DNA of 64,000 nt, taken from assembly GCA_017400455.1 (NCBI GenBank), contig JAFPTC010000103.1, positions 1 to 64,000 of the forward strand, given 5' to 3'. Shown here in pieces: positions 34,986 to 43,888 of the stretch. The notes beneath the pieces are model-generated. The model did not search any database. It saw only the letters and a list, made by a program, of their open reading frames with translations, and had not been told where the DNA came from. The stretch comes from Prevotella sp. (GTDB lineage: Bacteria; Bacteroidota; Bacteroidia; Bacteroidales; Bacteroidaceae). The stretch's first letter is position 1. The number at the start of each line of letters is the position of its first letter. Both the position numbers and the translations under genes were made by a program.

Positions 34986-36321
34986 ATATTTCCCCCACAC
35001 CGAGGCTGACTTGCAAAGCATGTTGCAGCGCGTGGGCATTGGCTCGCTCGATGAGCTATACGCCGACGTGCCGGAGCAAATCCGCTTCCGTGGCGACTAC
35101 CAGCTGCCGGAGGAGATGAGCGAGCTGGAGGTGAGGAAACTGTTCGACGAGCTGGGCCGTCAGAACAAGCAGCTGACGTGCTTTGCAGGAGCCGGCGTCT
35201 ACGACCACTACACGCCTGCCGTCATTCCGCAACTGCTGCAACGCTCGGAGTTCCTCACCAGCTACACACCCTATCAGGCAGAGATCTCACAGGGCACCCT
35301 GCACTACATCTTCGAGTTCCAGTCGATGATGGCCGAGCTGACAGGCATGGATATCAGCAACGCTTCGATGTACGACGGCACCACCGCCACCGCCGAGGCG
35401 CTGATGATGGCCGTGGCCGCAGGCAAAAAGCAGAAGAAGGTGCTGGTGAGCGAAACACTCGACCCGAAGACGATGGCCGTCGTGAAGACTTATGCACATT
35501 TCCACGGCATAGAGCTGGAAATGATTCCCCGCGACGAAAAGACGCACTGCACCACCGACTTCGGCTATCTGCAGCAGCAACTGGACCAGCACCCCAAGGA
35601 GTACGCGGCCGTGCTGGTGCAACAGCCCAACTTCTACGGCATCGTCGAGGACTATACTGGTTTTGCCGAGGCCATCCACGCTGCTGGCGCGCTGTTCGTC
35701 ATGAACGCCGCAGCCGCCAACTTGGCCGTACTGAAGACCCCTGGCGAATGGGGAGCCGACATTGCTTGCGGCGACGGCCAGAGCCTGGGCATTCCCATGC
35801 AGTGGGGAGGTCCCTACGTGGGCTATCTGTGCTGTACGGAGAAGCTGATTCGCAAAATGCCTGGCCGCATCGTGGGCAAGACGCAGGACAATCGTGGCCA
35901 GAGGGCCTTCGTGCTCACCCTGCAGGCTCGCGAGCAGCACATCCGCAGGCAGAAAGCCACCAGCAACATCTGCTCGAACCAGAGCCTCATGGCTTTGTGG
36001 GCCACCGTCTACTTGTCGCTCATGGGCAGGCAGGGCTTGAAAGAGGCCGCTGAGCTGAGCTATGCCGGCGCCCACTACCTGCTGGACCAGCTGCAAGGAA
36101 CCGGACATTTCCGTTATTGCTTCGAGCGTCAGCCCTTCTTCAACGAGTTCTGCGTGAGCTGTGACCACGACATCGAGGCCTTGCAGAAACGCTGCATCGA
36201 GGCTGGCTTCATGGCCGGCGTGAGAGTTGACGACGACAAGCTGATGCTCGCCGTCACCGAGAAGCGCACGAAAGAAGAGATTGACGAATTAGTAAAAATC
36301 ATGAACCCCGACGCGCAATGA
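34966..36321 (+). CDS. gcvPA: Glycine dehydrogenase (decarboxylating) subunit 1
   Basis: A 451-residue N-terminal-type P-protein subunit: YFPHTEADLQSML, FAGAGVYDHYTPAVI, SYTPYQAEISQGTLHYIFEFQ, MYDGTTATAEA and SNICSNQSL are hallmarks. It forms the alpha2beta2 P protein with GcvPB. The start overlaps gcvH by 20 bases; no later Met precedes the conserved N-terminus. The next gene overlaps by ATGA. Confidence 0.95.
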   Translation: MSSSASKYFPHTEADLQSMLQRVGIGSLDELYADVPEQIRFRGDYQLPEEMSELEVRKLFDELGRQNKQLTCFAGAGVYDHYTPAVIPQLLQRSEFLTSYTPYQAEISQGTLHYIFEFQSMMAELTGMDISNASMYDGTTATAEALMMAVAAGKKQKKVLVSETLDPKTMAVVKTYAHFHGIELEMIPRDEKTHCTTDFGYLQQQLDQHPKEYAAVLVQQPNFYGIVEDYTGFAEAIHAAGALFVMNAAAANLAVLKTPGEWGADIACGDGQSLGIPMQWGGPYVGYLCCTEKLIRKMPGRIVGKTQDNRGQRAFVLTLQAREQHIRRQKATSNICSNQSLMALWATVYLSLMGRQGLKEAAELSYAGAHYLLDQLQGTGHFRYCFERQPFFNEFCVSCDHDIEALQKRCIEAGFMAGVRVDDDKLMLAVTEKRTKEEIDELVKIMNPDAQ

Positions 36322-37730
36322 ACAACAAACTTTACGGAAATCTGATATTTGAGCTTTCGCAACCCGGGCGCAAAGGCTACTCACTGCCCAAGAATCGTTA
36401 CGGCGAGGGCTACCGCGTGCCACAGGAGCTGCGCCGCCAGGAGGACGCCCTGCTGCCCGAATGTGACGAGCTGACCGTGGTGCGCCACTACACCAATCTT
36501 TCAAACAACAACTTTGGCGTCGACACAGGCTTCTATCCCTTGGGATCATGTACCATGAAGTACAATCCGAAAATCAACGAGGAGATGGCCGCCCTGCCGC
36601 AGTTTCAGAACCTGCACCCCTTGCAGCCGGCAGAGACCACCGTCGGAGCGCAAGCTGTCTGCACGTTGCTCTGTCGCGCCCTGTGCCAGCTCACGGGTCT
36701 GCACGCCTTCACGCTGAAGCCCTTTGCCGGCGCCCATGGCGAGCTGACGGGACTGATGATTATCAAGGCCTACCACGAGAGCCGTAACGACATGCAGCGC
36801 ACAAAGGTCATCGTGCCCGACAGCGCCCACGGCACCAATCCCGCCAGCGCCGCCGTCTGTGGCCTGGACATCGTGGAAGTGAAGTCTACGCCCACGGGAC
36901 TGGTAGACCTGGATGATCTGAAGCGACTGGTGGCCGAGCAAGGCCCCAGTATAGCCGCCATGATGATGACCAACCCCAACACGCTGGGACTCTTCGAGCG
37001 GCAAATTCCAGAAATAGAGCAGTTAATCCACGAATGCGGCGGACTGATGTACTACGACGGCGCCAACCTGAACCCCATGCTGGGCGCAGCCCGACCGGGA
37101 GACATGGGCTTCGACGTGATGCACATCAACCTCCACAAGACCTTCTCCACGCCCCATGGCGGCGGCGGTCCTGGTGCCGGTCCCGTTGGCGTTCGTGAAG
37201 GACTGGAGCAGTTCTTCCCAAAGGTGAGCCCCTACCACGGAAACTTCGCCGTGGCCATCCGCGCCTACGCCTACATTCTCTCGCTGGGCCGCGAGCACAT
37301 CAAAGAAGTTGGCCCCTTGGCCACGCTCAACGCCAACTACATCAAAGAGAGCCTGAAGGATGTCTACGAACTGCCCATCGACGGACTGTGCAAACACGAG
37401 TTCGTGTTCGACGGACTGAAGGACAAGTCGACCGGCGTGACGACGATGGATGTGGCGAAGCGCCTGCTGGACTACGGCTACCACGCACCCACCATCTACT
37501 TCCCCCTGCTGTTCCACGAGAGCCTGATGATAGAACCTACCGAGAACGAATCGAAAGAAACGCTCGACGCCTTCATCAGCGTGATGCGCCGGATAGCCGA
37601 GGAGGCCAAGAGCCAACCCGACGAGGTGAAGAGCGCGCCCCATCTGACGCCCATAGGCCGGGTGGACGACGTGCTGGCTGCCAAGCATCCCATCGTAACT
37701 TTCAAGCAACTCATCCATGATGCAGACTGA
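36318..37730 (+). CDS. gcvPB: Glycine dehydrogenase (decarboxylating) subunit 2
   Basis: A 470-residue C-terminal-type P-protein subunit. The PLP lysine is in MHINLHKTFSTPHGGGGPGAGP; FYPLGSCTMKYNPKINE and PDSAHGTNPASAAVCG are also diagnostic. It decarboxylates glycine and loads H protein. The ATGA overlap with gcvPA implies equimolar translation. The split P protein is the form typical of Firmicutes and Thermotogae; single-chain GcvP is used in some other Bacteroidales. Confidence 0.96.
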   Translation: MNNKLYGNLIFELSQPGRKGYSLPKNRYGEGYRVPQELRRQEDALLPECDELTVVRHYTNLSNNNFGVDTGFYPLGSCTMKYNPKINEEMAALPQFQNLHPLQPAETTVGAQAVCTLLCRALCQLTGLHAFTLKPFAGAHGELTGLMIIKAYHESRNDMQRTKVIVPDSAHGTNPASAAVCGLDIVEVKSTPTGLVDLDDLKRLVAEQGPSIAAMMMTNPNTLGLFERQIPEIEQLIHECGGLMYYDGANLNPMLGAARPGDMGFDVMHINLHKTFSTPHGGGGPGAGPVGVREGLEQFFPKVSPYHGNFAVAIRAYAYILSLGREHIKEVGPLATLNANYIKESLKDVYELPIDGLCKHEFVFDGLKDKSTGVTTMDVAKRLLDYGYHAPTIYFPLLFHESLMIEPTENESKETLDAFISVMRRIAEEAKSQPDEVKSAPHLTPIGRVDDVLAAKHPIVTFKQLIHDAD

Positions 37731-39111
37731 CCTTATGATCATCGGCGCGGGGCCTGGTGGCTACCGCGCCGCTTCCTTTGCAGCCCAGAGGGGGCTGAAA
37801 GTCGTGGTCTTCGAGCCTGCCCATCTGGGCGGCACCTGCCTGAACGAGGGCTGCATACCCACTAAGTGCTACGCCCGCAACGCCGAGGCGGTGGACATGA
37901 TGCGCCAGGCTGAAAGCTTCGGCATCCACTACGACGGGGGCTTCGACTTCTTCCTTGCTGAGGCCCGCAAGCGGAAAGACGAGGTCATCGGCCAGCTCCG
38001 CAGCGGCATTGAGACGCTCCTCGCCCACCCCAACATCACGGTGGTGCCTGCCGAGGCCCGTTTTCTCGATGCCGACACCGTAGAGGCCGTCCCAGTATGC
38101 TGCGACAATGTCGCAGCAAAGGAGAGCTACAGCGCCCCACACATCATCATCGCCACCGGCTCGGTGCCTAAGAGCCTGCCCATCGAGGGGGCCGCCCTGG
38201 CCCTCGACAGCCGCGACCTGCTGCAGCTCGACCGCCTGCCCGCCAGCCTCTGCATCATTGGCGCCGGCGTCATAGGCATGGAGTTCGCCAGCATCTTCAG
38301 CGCTTTCGGCACAAAGGTCACGGTGGTGGAGTTTCTCAAGGAGTGCCTGCCCGCCTTGGACGGCGACATTGCCAAGCGACTGCGCAAGGTGCTGGAGAAG
38401 CGCGGCGTGACGTTCAACCTGCAGTGCGCCGCGAAACGCATTGAGCAGACGGGCGACGACGGAGCGATGAAGACCGTAGTCTTTGAAGACAAGAAAGGCC
38501 GCCAGCAGACCATTGAGGCCGAACAGGTACTGATGGCCGTGGGCCGCGCCCCCCGCGTCTTCGACCATTTCAGCGCCGCCGGTTTCGACTACGACGTGCG
38601 CGGCGGCATCAAGGTCGACGCCCACATGGAAACATCGGTGCCGGGCATCTACGCCATCGGCGACGTCAACGGCCGCCAGATGCTGGCCCACGCCGCCGAG
38701 ATGCAGGCCAAGATAGCCGTGGACCATATCCTGCAACAGCACGACACTGCCGAAGCGGCCGACCTGAGCATCATGCCAGCGGCCATATTCACCTCGCCCG
38801 AGGCTGCCTGCGTGGGGCCCACTGAGGAGCAGCTGAAGGCCAGCGCCACCGACTACGAGTGCCGCAAGGCCTTCCACCGTGCCAACGGCAAGGCCTTGGC
38901 CATGGCCGAGACCGAGGGCATGGTCAAGCTGTTCAGCGAGCCGCAGGCCGGCCGTATCCTGGGCTGCCATGCCTTTGGTGCCCACAGCGCCGACCTGGTG
39001 CAGGAGGTGAGCAGCCTGATGTGCCGCCAGACCACCATCGGCCAGCTGCGCCAGATGGTGCACATCCACCCCACCCTGTCCGAGCTGCTGCTGACTGCCG
39101 CCGAGAGCTGA
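37717..39111 (+). CDS. lpdA: Dihydrolipoyl dehydrogenase (L protein)
   Basis: A 464-residue FAD enzyme: GAGPGGYRAA dinucleotide motif, redox disulfide C41/C46 (GGTCLNEGCIPTK), NAD motif IIGAGVIGMEF, FAD motif IYAIGDVNG and the His-Glu pair in VHIHPTLSE. It reoxidises dihydrolipoyl H protein. It overlaps gcvPB by 14 bases, so this copy is dedicated to the glycine cleavage operon. Confidence 0.95.
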   Translation: MMQTDLMIIGAGPGGYRAASFAAQRGLKVVVFEPAHLGGTCLNEGCIPTKCYARNAEAVDMMRQAESFGIHYDGGFDFFLAEARKRKDEVIGQLRSGIETLLAHPNITVVPAEARFLDADTVEAVPVCCDNVAAKESYSAPHIIIATGSVPKSLPIEGAALALDSRDLLQLDRLPASLCIIGAGVIGMEFASIFSAFGTKVTVVEFLKECLPALDGDIAKRLRKVLEKRGVTFNLQCAAKRIEQTGDDGAMKTVVFEDKKGRQQTIEAEQVLMAVGRAPRVFDHFSAAGFDYDVRGGIKVDAHMETSVPGIYAIGDVNGRQMLAHAAEMQAKIAVDHILQQHDTAEAADLSIMPAAIFTSPEAACVGPTEEQLKASATDYECRKAFHRANGKALAMAETEGMVKLFSEPQAGRILGCHAFGAHSADLVQEVSSLMCRQTTIGQLRQMVHIHPTLSELLLTAAES

Positions 39112-39144
39112 GCCAACGAATCACCTTTAACCACACATGAACTG

Positions 39145-40287
39145 ATGAAAACAAACGACAACTACCTGAAAAGAGCACTGGCCATGCTGCTCTGCCTGCT
39201 GGCCATGACCATGACAGCGCAGACCGCCAGGCTGGTGAACGGCCAGCCCTGGCCCGATGCCGACGGCCACCACATCAACGCCCACGGCGGCAACATCCTG
39301 AAGCACGGCAACACCTACTACTGGTATGGTGAGCACCGCCCCGAGCGCGGCTACACCATGGACGCCGGCATCAGCGTCTATTCCTCCACCGACCTGCTGA
39401 CGTGGAAGCGCGAGGGCATAGCCCTCAGCGCCAGCCCCGAGGCGGGCAGCGACATCGAGCGCGGCTGCATCATGGAGCGCCCGAAGGTGGTATGGAACGC
39501 CAAGACCAAAAAGTTTGTCATGCTGTTCCACCTGGAGCTGAAGGGCCGTGGCTATGATGCGGCCCGCGTGGGCTTTGCCGTGAGCGACAGCCCCACCGGC
39601 CCCTTCCGCTTCCTGCGCAGCCAGCGGCTACATGCCGGCAAGTGGCCTTTCGACATGAGCGCAGAGGCCATTGCCGCTGCCCAGCAGACGCGGCCCGAAG
39701 CCTGGAAGGACTGGTGGACGCCCGAGTGGCGGCGCGAGGTGGAGAAGGGCATGTATCTCTGGCGCGACATGGCCGGCGGCCAGATGAGCCGCGACATGAC
39801 CGTCTTTATCGACGACGACGGCAAGGCCTATCACATCACGTCCTCGCAGGAGAACCTGACGCTGCTGGTGAGCGAGCTCACCGACGACTATCTTGACTTT
39901 ACGGGAAAATACAACACCATCGCCCCCGGCGGACAGAACGAGGCACCCTGCCTGTTCAAGCGCCAGGGCATATACTGGCTCATCTGCTCGGGCTGTACGG
40001 GCTGGGCGCCCAACGAGGCGCGCATGTTCCGCTCAAGCAGCATCTGGGGACCGTGGCAGCAGCTGCCCTCGCCCTTCACCGGCACTGCCACGGGCTATCG
40101 CGACATGCCTGCCAACAAGACCTTCGGCGCCCAGGGCACCTACATCACCACCCTAAACGGACGGCTGCTCTTCATGGCCGACATCTGGAACCCGCGCCAC
40201 CTGGCGCAGAGCCTCCACCTGTGGCTACCCATTGGCTTCGATGCCCAGGGAACACCCGTCATTCCCTGGGCCGACAGTCCTTTCTGA
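39145..40287 (+). CDS. Secreted GH43 family glycoside hydrolase
   Basis: A 380-residue protein with signal peptide (LAMLLCLLAMTMTAQ). The five-bladed propeller start is clear: DADGHHINAHGGNILKHG with the catalytic-base Asp region, YYWYGEHR, GCIMERPKVVWN, and the later SRDMTVFIDDDGKAYH and NEAPCLFKRQGIYWLICSG (candidate acid Glu). It resembles the GH43_34-like group, linked to galactosyl or arabinosyl side chains; the subfamily is uncertain. It begins 33 bases after lpdA on the same strand. Its end overlaps the convergent gene by 63 bases. Confidence 0.83.
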   Translation: MKTNDNYLKRALAMLLCLLAMTMTAQTARLVNGQPWPDADGHHINAHGGNILKHGNTYYWYGEHRPERGYTMDAGISVYSSTDLLTWKREGIALSASPEAGSDIERGCIMERPKVVWNAKTKKFVMLFHLELKGRGYDAARVGFAVSDSPTGPFRFLRSQRLHAGKWPFDMSAEAIAAAQQTRPEAWKDWWTPEWRREVEKGMYLWRDMAGGQMSRDMTVFIDDDGKAYHITSSQENLTLLVSELTDDYLDFTGKYNTIAPGGQNEAPCLFKRQGIYWLICSGCTGWAPNEARMFRSSSIWGPWQQLPSPFTGTATGYRDMPANKTFGAQGTYITTLNGRLLFMADIWNPRHLAQSLHLWLPIGFDAQGTPVIPWADSPF

Positions 40288-40965
40288 CTTCGGCTCCCGC
40301 GCCAGCAGCATGGTCTCGCCATCGCCCACGAAATAGAGCAATGGCAGCATGCTCACGGGCGTATCTTCGGTTAGGCGGCAGTCGTTCACCGACGGGCGCC
40401 GCTCATAGAGCTGCATCATGTCTTCCCGGCTCAGCGGATGGCTGCGGAAGATGAAGTTGCTATAGCTGCGGTTTTCGTTGGCTGCATCCTCGGCGTCAAA
40501 GGTGGGATAAGGCATCCACACCTCGCCCACATGCACCATGCAGGTGGACTCGGGCGTGAAGGAACTGACGCTGGGCCGTGAGCTGCGGGCGTTGAGCGAC
40601 ATCTCCACATGGCGGCGCACGTCGGCCAGGCCGTGGAAGGTGTGGCCAAGTATGTCCACGTCGTCAAAAATGGAGCAGCGCACGATGTGGGGCCTTTCGG
40701 CCGTGTCGAAAGGTGGGTTGAGGGGTTCTGCCATGGCATAGCCCACCTTAAAGGGGTCATGGCGAAACAGCTTGGGGCCATAGTGCAGAGCACTCTCGTT
40801 GATGCAATAATTCTGAATGTGCCCTGACTGGACGATGCGGGCCTTCCACTTCCATACGTGCGAATCGTGCTGCACCTCCATGACCGGCTTCGTAATCAGC
40901 TCGGTCATGTAAGCGTTTCCGCCATACCACTCATAGATAAAGTCGCCTACGGTAAGCCTCGTCAT
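40225..40965 (-). CDS. Conserved-looking cytoplasmic protein of unknown function
   Basis: A 246-residue protein (start MTRLTVGDFIYEWYGG, 11 bases after the aminotransferase stop). It has no signal peptide or membrane span, a mixed composition and no motif I recognise; noticeable segments are HIVRCSIFDDVDILGHTFHGLADVRRHVEM and FRSHPLSREDMMQLYERRP. The close spacing suggests an operon with the aminotransferase. The last 20 codons overlap the GH43 gene on the other strand, so the C-terminus may have been extended by loss of an earlier stop. Confidence 0.7.
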   Translation of the reverse strand: MTRLTVGDFIYEWYGGNAYMTELITKPVMEVQHDSHVWKWKARIVQSGHIQNYCINESALHYGPKLFRHDPFKVGYAMAEPLNPPFDTAERPHIVRCSIFDDVDILGHTFHGLADVRRHVEMSLNARSSRPSVSSFTPESTCMVHVGEVWMPYPTFDAEDAANENRSYSNFIFRSHPLSREDMMQLYERRPSVNDCRLTEDTPVSMLPLLYFVGDGETMLLAREPKSERTVGPGNDGCSLGIEANG

Positions 40966-40976
40966 ATCTCTCAGCG

Positions 40977-42299
40977 CTAACCCACGGGATTGTTTTCTGC
41001 AAACACCGCCATGCGCTCGTCCAACTGGGCGTACTGGTGGTCTTCTATAAATGATGTACACACGCGCAAGCCCTCCTGATGGCTGCCCGTGGTGACGAGG
41101 CAGATGGCCGACACGCCGTAGTACATCAGCTCGCGGGCCAGCTGGCCCGAGGTCATGCCGGGATAGCCGATGGTGAAATAGAATCCGTCGGCTATGGGCT
41201 GGTCAAGGTCGCGGTCGTAGACCACATAGAAGTGGTGGCGGCAGAAGATTTCCTTCAGCCGATGGGCGCGGTCGCCATAGACCTTCACCTCGCTGCGGAA
41301 GTCGTACTCGCCGTCGCAAGCGGCACGCAGCATGGCCGCCATGGCATACTGGGCCGAATGGCTGGTGCCCGAGCTCAGGGCATAGAGCATGCGCGTTGAA
41401 AAGACCAGGCCGAAGGGCAGCCCCTCGTAGCGCTGGGCCAGCAGGGGGAAGTGGCGGTGGAACAGCTTGTTGCCGATGCACACCACGCCGATGCGCTCCC
41501 CGGCATAGCTGAAGGCCTTCGAGCCGCTGATGAGCAGCATGTAGTTGTCGGTATAGCGGGCCACGGTGGGCTGATAGGGCGGCTGGAAGGGCACGCTCAG
41601 GTCCTGGCGGAAGTCCATGGCAAAGTAGGCCAAGTCCTCCATCACCACGGCGTCATACTGGGTGGCCAGTCGTCCTATCTGCTCCAGCTCCTGTTCGGTC
41701 AGGCACACCCACGAGGGGTTGTTGGGGTTGGAATAGACGATGGCGCAGATGTTGCCTTTCTGCAGATAGCTCTCCACCTTGGGGCCGAGCTTCTCGCCGC
41801 GAAAGTCATACACATCGAACGTTTCGTACTTCACACCCTGCACCTGCAGCTGCATCTTCTGAACGGGAAAGCCGGGGTCGATGAAGAGCACGGTGTCCTT
41901 GCCCTCCTGTGCCTGCGAGCAGGTGAGGAACGAGGCAAACGTGCCCTGCATGGAGCCGCATACGGGCACGCAGCCCTCGGCAGCTATGTCAACGCCTATG
42001 AAGGCCTTGCAGAAGCGCGAAGCCTGCTGCTTCAGCTCGGGCAGGCCCTGAATGTCGGGATAGCTGTGGGCAATGCCTTCGCGCAGCGCCTTCACCTGGG
42101 CATCCACGCCCACCTGTGCGGCGGGCAGTCCGGGAATGCCCATTTCCATTTTCACAAATTCCACGCCGCTTTGCTTCTCGGCCATGGCGGCCACCTGCTT
42201 CACCTCGCGAATGGTGGCTTTGGCAAAATCCTGAATACCCAGCTGCTGAATGAGCTGATCTACAATGTCACGTTGAATGGGAGTCGGTTTCATCTGCAT
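40977..42299 (-). CDS. Class I/II PLP-dependent aminotransferase
   Basis: A 440-residue fold-type I aminotransferase. The PLP Lys is in LLISGSKAFSYAGERIGVVC, the Asn-Pro motif is IVYSNPNNPSWVCL and the C-terminal Arg is in GLRVCTSF. It belongs to the aspartate-aminotransferase superfamily; the substrate cannot be told. Start MQMKPTPIQ at 42299 is 16 bases after the -7 box (42316-42323). Confidence 0.88.
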   Translation of the reverse strand: MQMKPTPIQRDIVDQLIQQLGIQDFAKATIREVKQVAAMAEKQSGVEFVKMEMGIPGLPAAQVGVDAQVKALREGIAHSYPDIQGLPELKQQASRFCKAFIGVDIAAEGCVPVCGSMQGTFASFLTCSQAQEGKDTVLFIDPGFPVQKMQLQVQGVKYETFDVYDFRGEKLGPKVESYLQKGNICAIVYSNPNNPSWVCLTEQELEQIGRLATQYDAVVMEDLAYFAMDFRQDLSVPFQPPYQPTVARYTDNYMLLISGSKAFSYAGERIGVVCIGNKLFHRHFPLLAQRYEGLPFGLVFSTRMLYALSSGTSHSAQYAMAAMLRAACDGEYDFRSEVKVYGDRAHRLKEIFCRHHFYVVYDRDLDQPIADGFYFTIGYPGMTSGQLARELMYYGVSAICLVTTGSHQEGLRVCTSFIEDHQYAQLDERMAVFAENNPVG

Positions 42300-42315
42300 A
42301 GTTGTTTTGAGGCCA

Positions 42316-42323
42316 CAAAGTTA
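42316..42323 (-). promoter_or_regulatory. -7 box of the aminotransferase operon
   Basis: Minus-strand TAACTTTG, 16 bases before the ATG; -33 not clear. Confidence 0.5.
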
Positions 42324-42419
42324 CGAAAAGTCGGGGAAAAACGTGCCGCTTTTACCTACTTTTTTCAGAATATTTTGGGATGGCCGCAAACGGCCGTGGC
42401 GACGGGGTTTTGACACAGG

Positions 42420-42525
42420 GCGGCTCCGCACGAAAAAATCTCACGTGAGATTTTTTTCTGGGAAGGCCTCCCGTGAAAAAATCTCACGTGAGAAATTTTC
42501 ACGGGAGGCCTTCCCAGAAAAATGC
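42420..42525. repeat. 43-bp palindromic repeat, array 5 (two units)
   Basis: Cores CTCACGTGAG at 42440 and 42483; linkers GGGAAGGCCTCCC and GGGAGGCCTTCCC. It is in a divergent gap (42300-42642, 343 bases). To its right, 42526-42642 is an AT-rich leader with no feature I can name apart from TTTATCTAAC-like runs before the ATG. Confidence 0.9.
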
Positions 42526-42642
42526 GGGTACGCCCCACGTTTTTTTTTGCAGCCGAAAATTAAACCATTCGGGGCCGAGTTCGTCAGATAAATAATAAAA
42601 CCTATTTATCTAACAACATTGTCTAACTAAATCGAAAACACA

Positions 42643-43155
42643 ATGAAAAAGTTATTCATGATGATTGCCCTGCTGGTCATGGCCGTGGGCATGCAGGCAC
42701 AGACCAAGTTTCACGACGCTGAAGTGAATGAGGCTACCGGCCCCGTGAAGTCAATCACCCAGGACATGATGGGCCGCGAAATGACCACGCAGTTCAGCCA
42801 GGACGGAAAGATGCTGCGCCAGGGAATGACCGACGCCGTCTACGACGCCGAGGGCTACCTGCAGTCGGCTAAGTTCAGCATGGGCGACAGAGGCGAGATG
42901 ACCATTTCCTACAAGTGGGAGAACGGCCGTCTGAAGAGCCAGACCATGGGCATGATGGGCAATGAGTTCACGACCGAGTTCAAGTACAACGACAAGGGCG
43001 CCATTTCCGAGCAGATCATGAACATGGGCGGTCAGGAGATGTCAATGCCCTATACCGATTATAAATACGACGACCACGGCAACTGGATAAGCCGCAAAAT
43101 GTCGATGATGGGTCAGGAGAACGTGATGACACGCACCATCGAATACTACGAGTAA
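42643..43155 (+). CDS. Secreted protein with YD-like repeats, function unknown
   Basis: A 170-residue protein with signal peptide MKKLFMMIALLVMAVGMQAQ. The rest is a series of short strand repeats ending in Y/E pairs (YDAEGYLQSAKFS, MTISYKWENGRLKSQ, EFKYNDKGAISEQ, YKYDDHGNWISRK, RTIEYYE), as in Bacteroidales YD/RHS-like small secreted proteins. It is unusually Met-rich, with MMG repeated several times. Function is unknown; it stands alone between array 5 and a terminator. Confidence 0.78.
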   Translation: MKKLFMMIALLVMAVGMQAQTKFHDAEVNEATGPVKSITQDMMGREMTTQFSQDGKMLRQGMTDAVYDAEGYLQSAKFSMGDRGEMTISYKWENGRLKSQTMGMMGNEFTTEFKYNDKGAISEQIMNMGGQEMSMPYTDYKYDDHGNWISRKMSMMGQENVMTRTIEYYE

Positions 43156-43181
43156 GAAACGGACATCGCGGAAAAAAATAG

Positions 43182-43221
43182 CAGCACCTCGTTTGAACGG
43201 AACACGTCAAACGAGGTGCTG
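43182..43221. terminator. Bidirectional terminator overlapping the response regulator stop
   Basis: Fifteen-base perfect arms CAGCACCTCGTTTGA / TCAAACGAGGTGCTG with a 10-base loop, preceded by AAAAAAATAG. The right arm includes the stop codon and last codons of the response regulator gene. Confidence 0.85.
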
Positions 43222-43818
43222 TTCTATGGCCTTACGCACCATGGAGGCGGTGTTGGCACAGCCCAGCTTCTTGCGCAGGTACTTGGTGTAGCTGCGCACG
43301 GTCTCGAAGCCCAGGCAGAGGCGGTCGGCAATCTGTTTCTGTGACAAACCGCCCACGATGAGGCGCAGGATGTCGCGCTCGCGAGGCGTCAGCATAGGGG
43401 GCGCCTCGGTGTCGTTGTCGATGAGTGCCTGCGACTCGCGGCAGAGGAAGGTGCCGCCGGCAGCCACGCTGCTGATGGCCTCGGCCAGTTCTTCGGGCGA
43501 TGTTGACTTCAGCACGAAGCCGCTGGCGCCACACTCCATGGCCCGGTGCACCACGGCGGCTTCAGCATACATGGTGAGCATGATGATGCGGCAGCTGGGA
43601 CAGGCTTCCAGCAGCTGAGGAATGGCATCGATGCCATCGCCGTCGGGCATGCCCACGTCGAGCAGAAGTATCTGGGGGCGACAGCTGCCAGCGAGGCTGA
43701 CGGCATCGCCAAGGGTGCAGGCAATGCCCGCTACGGCGGTATCGGGCAGACGGCCTATGAGCTGCGCCAGACCTTCTGCCACTAACCGGTGGTCGTCGGC
43801 TATAACTACGTTGATCAT
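43207..43818 (-). CDS. NarL/LuxR family response regulator
   Basis: A 203-residue two-domain regulator. The receiver has phospho-acceptor D54 (ILLLDVGMPDGDG), acidic pocket ADDH and the switch Lys in GFVLKST. The LuxR-type helix-turn-helix is LTPRERDILRLIVGGLSQKQIADRLCLG...VRSYTKYLRKKLG. It should be phosphorylated by the histidine kinase encoded just upstream. It has its own promoter between the two genes. Confidence 0.95.
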   Translation of the reverse strand: MINVVIADDHRLVAEGLAQLIGRLPDTAVAGIACTLGDAVSLAGSCRPQILLLDVGMPDGDGIDAIPQLLEACPSCRIIMLTMYAEAAVVHRAMECGASGFVLKSTSPEELAEAISSVAAGGTFLCRESQALIDNDTEAPPMLTPRERDILRLIVGGLSQKQIADRLCLGFETVRSYTKYLRKKLGCANTASMVRKAIEQHLV

Positions 43819-43842
43819 TGGTTGCCAAAAATGTTTTAGGCT

Positions 43843-43874
43843 GCAAAGTTACGCATTTCCTCAGAATCCAGCAA
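43843..43874 (-). promoter_or_regulatory. Promoter of the response regulator gene
   Basis: Minus-strand TAACTTTGC (43843-43851), TTG (43872-43874), 20-base spacer, in the 70-base gap after the kinase gene. Confidence 0.68.
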
Positions 43875-43888
43875 CCCCCCAAATGAGG

